7,471 nucleotides of DNA from Tannerella sp. GTDB lineage: Bacteria; Bacteroidota; Bacteroidia; Bacteroidales; Tannerellaceae. The stretch's first letter is position 1. Each line of letters begins with the position of its first letter. Location of the stretch: NCBI GenBank assembly GCA_031262895.1, contig JAISGW010000022.1:1-7471 (forward strand), in the 5' to 3' direction. A program made the position numbers and the translations under genes. The notes beneath the pieces are model-generated. The model searched no databases, was not told the origin of the DNA, and worked only from the letters and a program-made list of their open reading frames with translations. Positions 5,095-7,471 of the stretch are shown here, piece after piece.

Positions 5095-6183
5095 ATGGGA
5101 AAGTTCAACGTAAAGCATATCGACCGGTACATCCTCAAGCAATTTCTGGGGACTTTCTTCTTCGCCATGGTACTCATCCTGGCTATTTCGGTGGTCTTCG
5201 ACATCAACGAGAAGATAGACAAGTTCCTCAAGCCGGAAGTGCCGCTCAAGGCTATCGTTTTCGATTACTATCTCAACTTCATCCCCTATTTCGGCAGCAT
5301 GATCTGCCCGCTCATCACCTTCATCGCCGTCATCTTCTTCACCTCCAAGTTGGCCGATAAGTCGGAAATCACGGCCATGCTCGCCAGCGGGATGAGTTTC
5401 CGACGCATCATGCTGCCTTACTGGATAGGAGCAGCTATCATCGCCATGGGCACCTTCGCCCTCGACGCCTTCGTTATCCCCAAAGGCAACGTGACGCGCA
5501 TCGCTTTCCAGAACAAATACTTGAAAAACAATGCCGTTGTCTATGCCAACAACATACAATTGGAAGTTTCGCCCGGCGTCTTCGCCTATTTCGACAATTA
5601 TAATGACAAATCGCGCATGGGCTACCGTTTCTCCCTCGAGCATTTTGAGAACAAGAAGCTGGTCTCCCGTCTGACGGCCGCCTCCATCAAGTACGACACG
5701 CTTTACAAATGGCAGGTAATCGACTACATCATCCGCGATTTCGACGGCATGTACGAACATGTCACCCAAGGCAGCCGCAAGGATACGACCTTGGCCATCA
5801 TCCCTTCCGACTTCCTCATCTCGGCCAACGACTGCGAAAAGATGACGACTCCGGAACTTTCTCAATACATCAGCCGGCAAAAGAAACGCGGGGTAGCCAA
5901 TATCCAGACCTTTGAAATCGAATACTACAAACGTTACGCCTCCATCATGGCCGCTTTCATCCTGACTTGCATCGGCGCCTCGCTCTCTTCGCGAAAAATA
6001 AAGGGCGGCATGGGCCTGAACATAGGTATAGGCATAGGCCTGAGCTTTTCTTATATCCTGTTCACGACGATTACTTCCACCTTTGCCGTCAGCGGCTTAG
6101 TCAGTCCCATGGTAGCCTCATGGATACCCAACTTCCTTTATTCGCTCATTGCCATCTTCCTTTACCTGAAAGCCCCGCGCTAA
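5095..6183 (+). CDS. LptF/LptG (YjgP/YjgQ) family permease
   Basis: This 362-residue inner-membrane protein has the LptF/LptG architecture. A basic N-terminus with DRYILKQFLGTFFF leads into TM1 (about 14-36), followed by TM2 (about 62-85) and TM3 (about 106-129). A large periplasmic beta-rich part (about 130-280) contains the jellyroll-type domain. It ends with TM4 (about 282-299), a Gly-rich TM5 (about 306-330) and TM6 (about 338-358). SEITAMLASGMSFRRIMLP is the cytoplasmic coupling region after TM2 typical of the family. Members pair to form the LptB2FG transporter, which extracts LPS from the inner membrane and pushes it onto the Lpt bridge. I cannot say from sequence whether this is the F or the G subunit. 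The partner and LptB are not in the window; the neighbouring ABC ATPase is on the other strand and is not LptB-like. It starts 4 bases after tgt. Confidence 0.92.
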   Translation: MGKFNVKHIDRYILKQFLGTFFFAMVLILAISVVFDINEKIDKFLKPEVPLKAIVFDYYLNFIPYFGSMICPLITFIAVIFFTSKLADKSEITAMLASGMSFRRIMLPYWIGAAIIAMGTFALDAFVIPKGNVTRIAFQNKYLKNNAVVYANNIQLEVSPGVFAYFDNYNDKSRMGYRFSLEHFENKKLVSRLTAASIKYDTLYKWQVIDYIIRDFDGMYEHVTQGSRKDTTLAIIPSDFLISANDCEKMTTPELSQYISRQKKRGVANIQTFEIEYYKRYASIMAAFILTCIGASLSSRKIKGGMGLNIGIGIGLSFSYILFTTITSTFAVSGLVSPMVASWIPNFLYSLIAIFLYLKAPR

Positions 6184-7471
6184 GCCTCGGCAATCTTTTT
6201 GAGCCGGAATTGGCGGGTTACGCAGGACGGTATTTCTTCGGCATAGTGGGTCACGTAAATCAATGTCTTTCCGGGCTGTGAGCCGTATTGGCCGATAAGG
6301 CGGGCAGCTTGCCTTTTACGGCCGAGGTCAAGACCGTGCAAAGGTTCATCCAAGACTAAGAGGTCGGGCTGTTTGACGAAGGCACGTGCCAGGAGGGCCA
6401 ACCTTTGCTCGCCGGAGGAAAGGCTCTGGAAGCGGCGCTCCTGAAGGCATTCCATACGGAAGGCCTTCATCCAGGCAAGGGCAGCGGCCTCTTGTTCGGG
6501 TGAGGTTTTCCGGCTTCCCGCCTCAAAAAAGCCTCCCGCCACGAAACGGCGCAGGGGCAAATCATCACGACAGTACAAGTGCATTTCGGGCGAGACGTAG
6601 CCGATACGCCGTTTGATGTCCCAGATGCTTTCACCGCTGCCGCGTTTCCTGTCGAAAAGATAAATGCTGTTGGCGTATGCCTGCGGATTGTCCGCGCAAA
6701 CGAGGCTCAACAGGGTGGACTTGCCCGAACCGTTCGGCCCCAAAAGCGCCCATTTCTCCCCGTTCAGCACTTCCCAATCTATATGATCCAATATCAAGCG
6801 CTTGCCATAACGGACGCAGACCTGTTCCATGCGCATCGTCACACGATGTGGAGGCCATTCTTTCTTCTCCACTTCGGATGATGCGGGCAATTGAGCTGGC
6901 ATTTCGTAATCGGGGAAAAGTCTGGCTTGCATGGCCTCGTCGGCCAGAAAGGCTTCCCGGCGGCAAGGGGGCAAGAGCTGCCGGTCATAAACGGGCAGCA
7001 CGTGGGTAATCATCGCGGGAATGTCGCGCGGGTCAGCCAACAATAAGACAAGCTGAAGCCCCTCCAATCCGGCTGCCTTTTCAAACAATTCGACCAAAAG
7101 TTTCCGAGAAGCAGCATCCAAACCAATAAAGGGGTTGTCAAGAACAAGGAGGCGGGGACGCCGAAGCAGGGCACGCAAAATGAGGAATTTGCGCAGTTCA
7201 CCGCTTGAAAGGAAGATTAGCCGCTTATCCAAAAGGGAGACGCAACCGAAAAGTTCCAAAAGCCGATTTAACTCGGGACAGCCTTGATACGCGCTCAAAA
7301 GCTCCGAAACGTAAGGAGAATTTTCGACTTCCGTCGCCTGCCAACGTTGCTGGTAATAACTTTCCCTACAGTCGGCTATCGAATAGATGTCCTTGAAAGC
7401 CAGACTCAACACCTGCTCGTGCAGGGGACTGGGATGGCCTAAACGTATTTCTCCTTCTTTGAGCGGATATT
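6180..7471 (-). CDS. Tandem two-domain ABC ATPase, ModF-like (5' end beyond right edge)
   Basis: The frame is open to the right edge, giving 429 visible codons; the start and first Walker A lie outside. NBD1 shows LSSGELRK (7197-7211) and a Walker B ending LDNP, with Asn in place of the catalytic Glu (codon 7134-7136). ADPRDIP stands where the switch His is expected (7026-7037). NBD2 is complete: Walker A GPNGSGKST (6714-6740), a Q-loop-like IGYVSPEMH, signature LSSGEQR, Walker B LDEP with Glu at 6345-6347, and YVTHYAEEIP with the switch His. No membrane segments are visible. Fused NBD pairs without a transmembrane domain resemble E. coli ModF and similar Bacteroidetes proteins, whose role is poorly defined; substrate transport should not be assumed. 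A GTG at 7412 could serve as a start, but the conserved-looking sequence continues upstream of it (GEIRLGHPSPLHEQ). The stop overlaps that of the convergent permease gene. Confidence 0.88.
   Translation of the reverse strand, partial: YPLKEGEIRLGHPSPLHEQVLSLAFKDIYSIADCRESYYQQRWQATEVENSPYVSELLSAYQGCPELNRLLELFGCVSLLDKRLIFLSSGELRKFLILRALLRRPRLLVLDNPFIGLDAASRKLLVELFEKAAGLEGLQLVLLLADPRDIPAMITHVLPVYDRQLLPPCRREAFLADEAMQARLFPDYEMPAQLPASSEVEKKEWPPHRVTMRMEQVCVRYGKRLILDHIDWEVLNGEKWALLGPNGSGKSTLLSLVCADNPQAYANSIYLFDRKRGSGESIWDIKRRIGYVSPEMHLYCRDDLPLRRFVAGGFFEAGSRKTSPEQEAAALAWMKAFRMECLQERRFQSLSSGEQRLALLARAFVKQPDLLVLDEPLHGLDLGRKRQAARLIGQYGSQPGKTLIYVTHYAEEIPSCVTRQFRLKKIAEA

Noticed and set aside
5074..5880. 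Open frame of 268 codons antisense to the LptF/LptG-type permease gene
   Set aside because: It is very rich in Asp, Glu, Val and His, as expected from the reverse complement of hydrophobic codons, and has no motif. The sense strand has a clear membrane protein.
6579..6881. Plus-strand open frame of 100 codons opposite the ABC gene
   Set aside because: It covers the complement of the Walker A region of NBD2 and has no independent support.
7410..7412. GTG at 7412 as the start of the ABC ATPase
   Set aside because: The same frame stays open to the edge with sensible protein sequence, and an NBD1 without a Walker A would be incomplete; the true start is most likely outside the window.

Overview
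The window looks like a core chromosomal segment from a Bacteroidales bacterium. Four things point there. An N-terminal fimbrillin-like lipoprotein lies at the left edge. Two perfect and one near-match copies of the Bacteroidetes -7 promoter element TAnnTTTG are present. There are no strong Shine-Dalgarno sequences. The gene order ligA - DUF6913-like gene - dapA - tgt - LptF/LptG-type permease, and the BRCT end of LigA, also read like that order. The coding regions are fairly GC-rich (roughly 55-60% in lines I counted by hand), so a higher-GC member of the order is likely. I cannot name the genus.

Layout: 1-275 (minus) is the start of a probable surface fimbrillin-like lipoprotein, cut by the left edge. 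276-482 is a divergent intergenic region rich in signals. It holds a -7 element for the lipoprotein gene, a pair of 16-nt direct repeats 22 bp apart just upstream of that element, four tandem heptamers, an interrupted GC-rich hairpin, and a perfect 17-bp palindrome abutting a probable ligA promoter. 483-3013 (plus) holds ligA (NAD-dependent DNA ligase) and an uncharacterised 177-residue gene that overlaps it by ATGA. 3025-3032 is a second promoter element, followed by the tightly packed plus-strand set dapA (3065-3958), tgt (3960-5090) and an LptF/LptG-family permease (5095-6183). On the minus strand, 6180 to beyond 7471 encodes a tandem two-domain ABC ATPase. Its stop codon overlaps the permease stop tail to tail.

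Functionally this is mostly housekeeping: DNA replication and repair (LigA), lysine and peptidoglycan precursor synthesis (DapA), tRNA queuosine modification (Tgt) and LPS export (LptF/G type). I found no defence, mobile or biosynthetic system. The points most worth a second look are the regulatory-looking 207-bp intergenic region, the loss of most zinc ligands in Tgt, and the ABC ATPase whose first nucleotide-binding domain lacks the catalytic Glu and the switch His.
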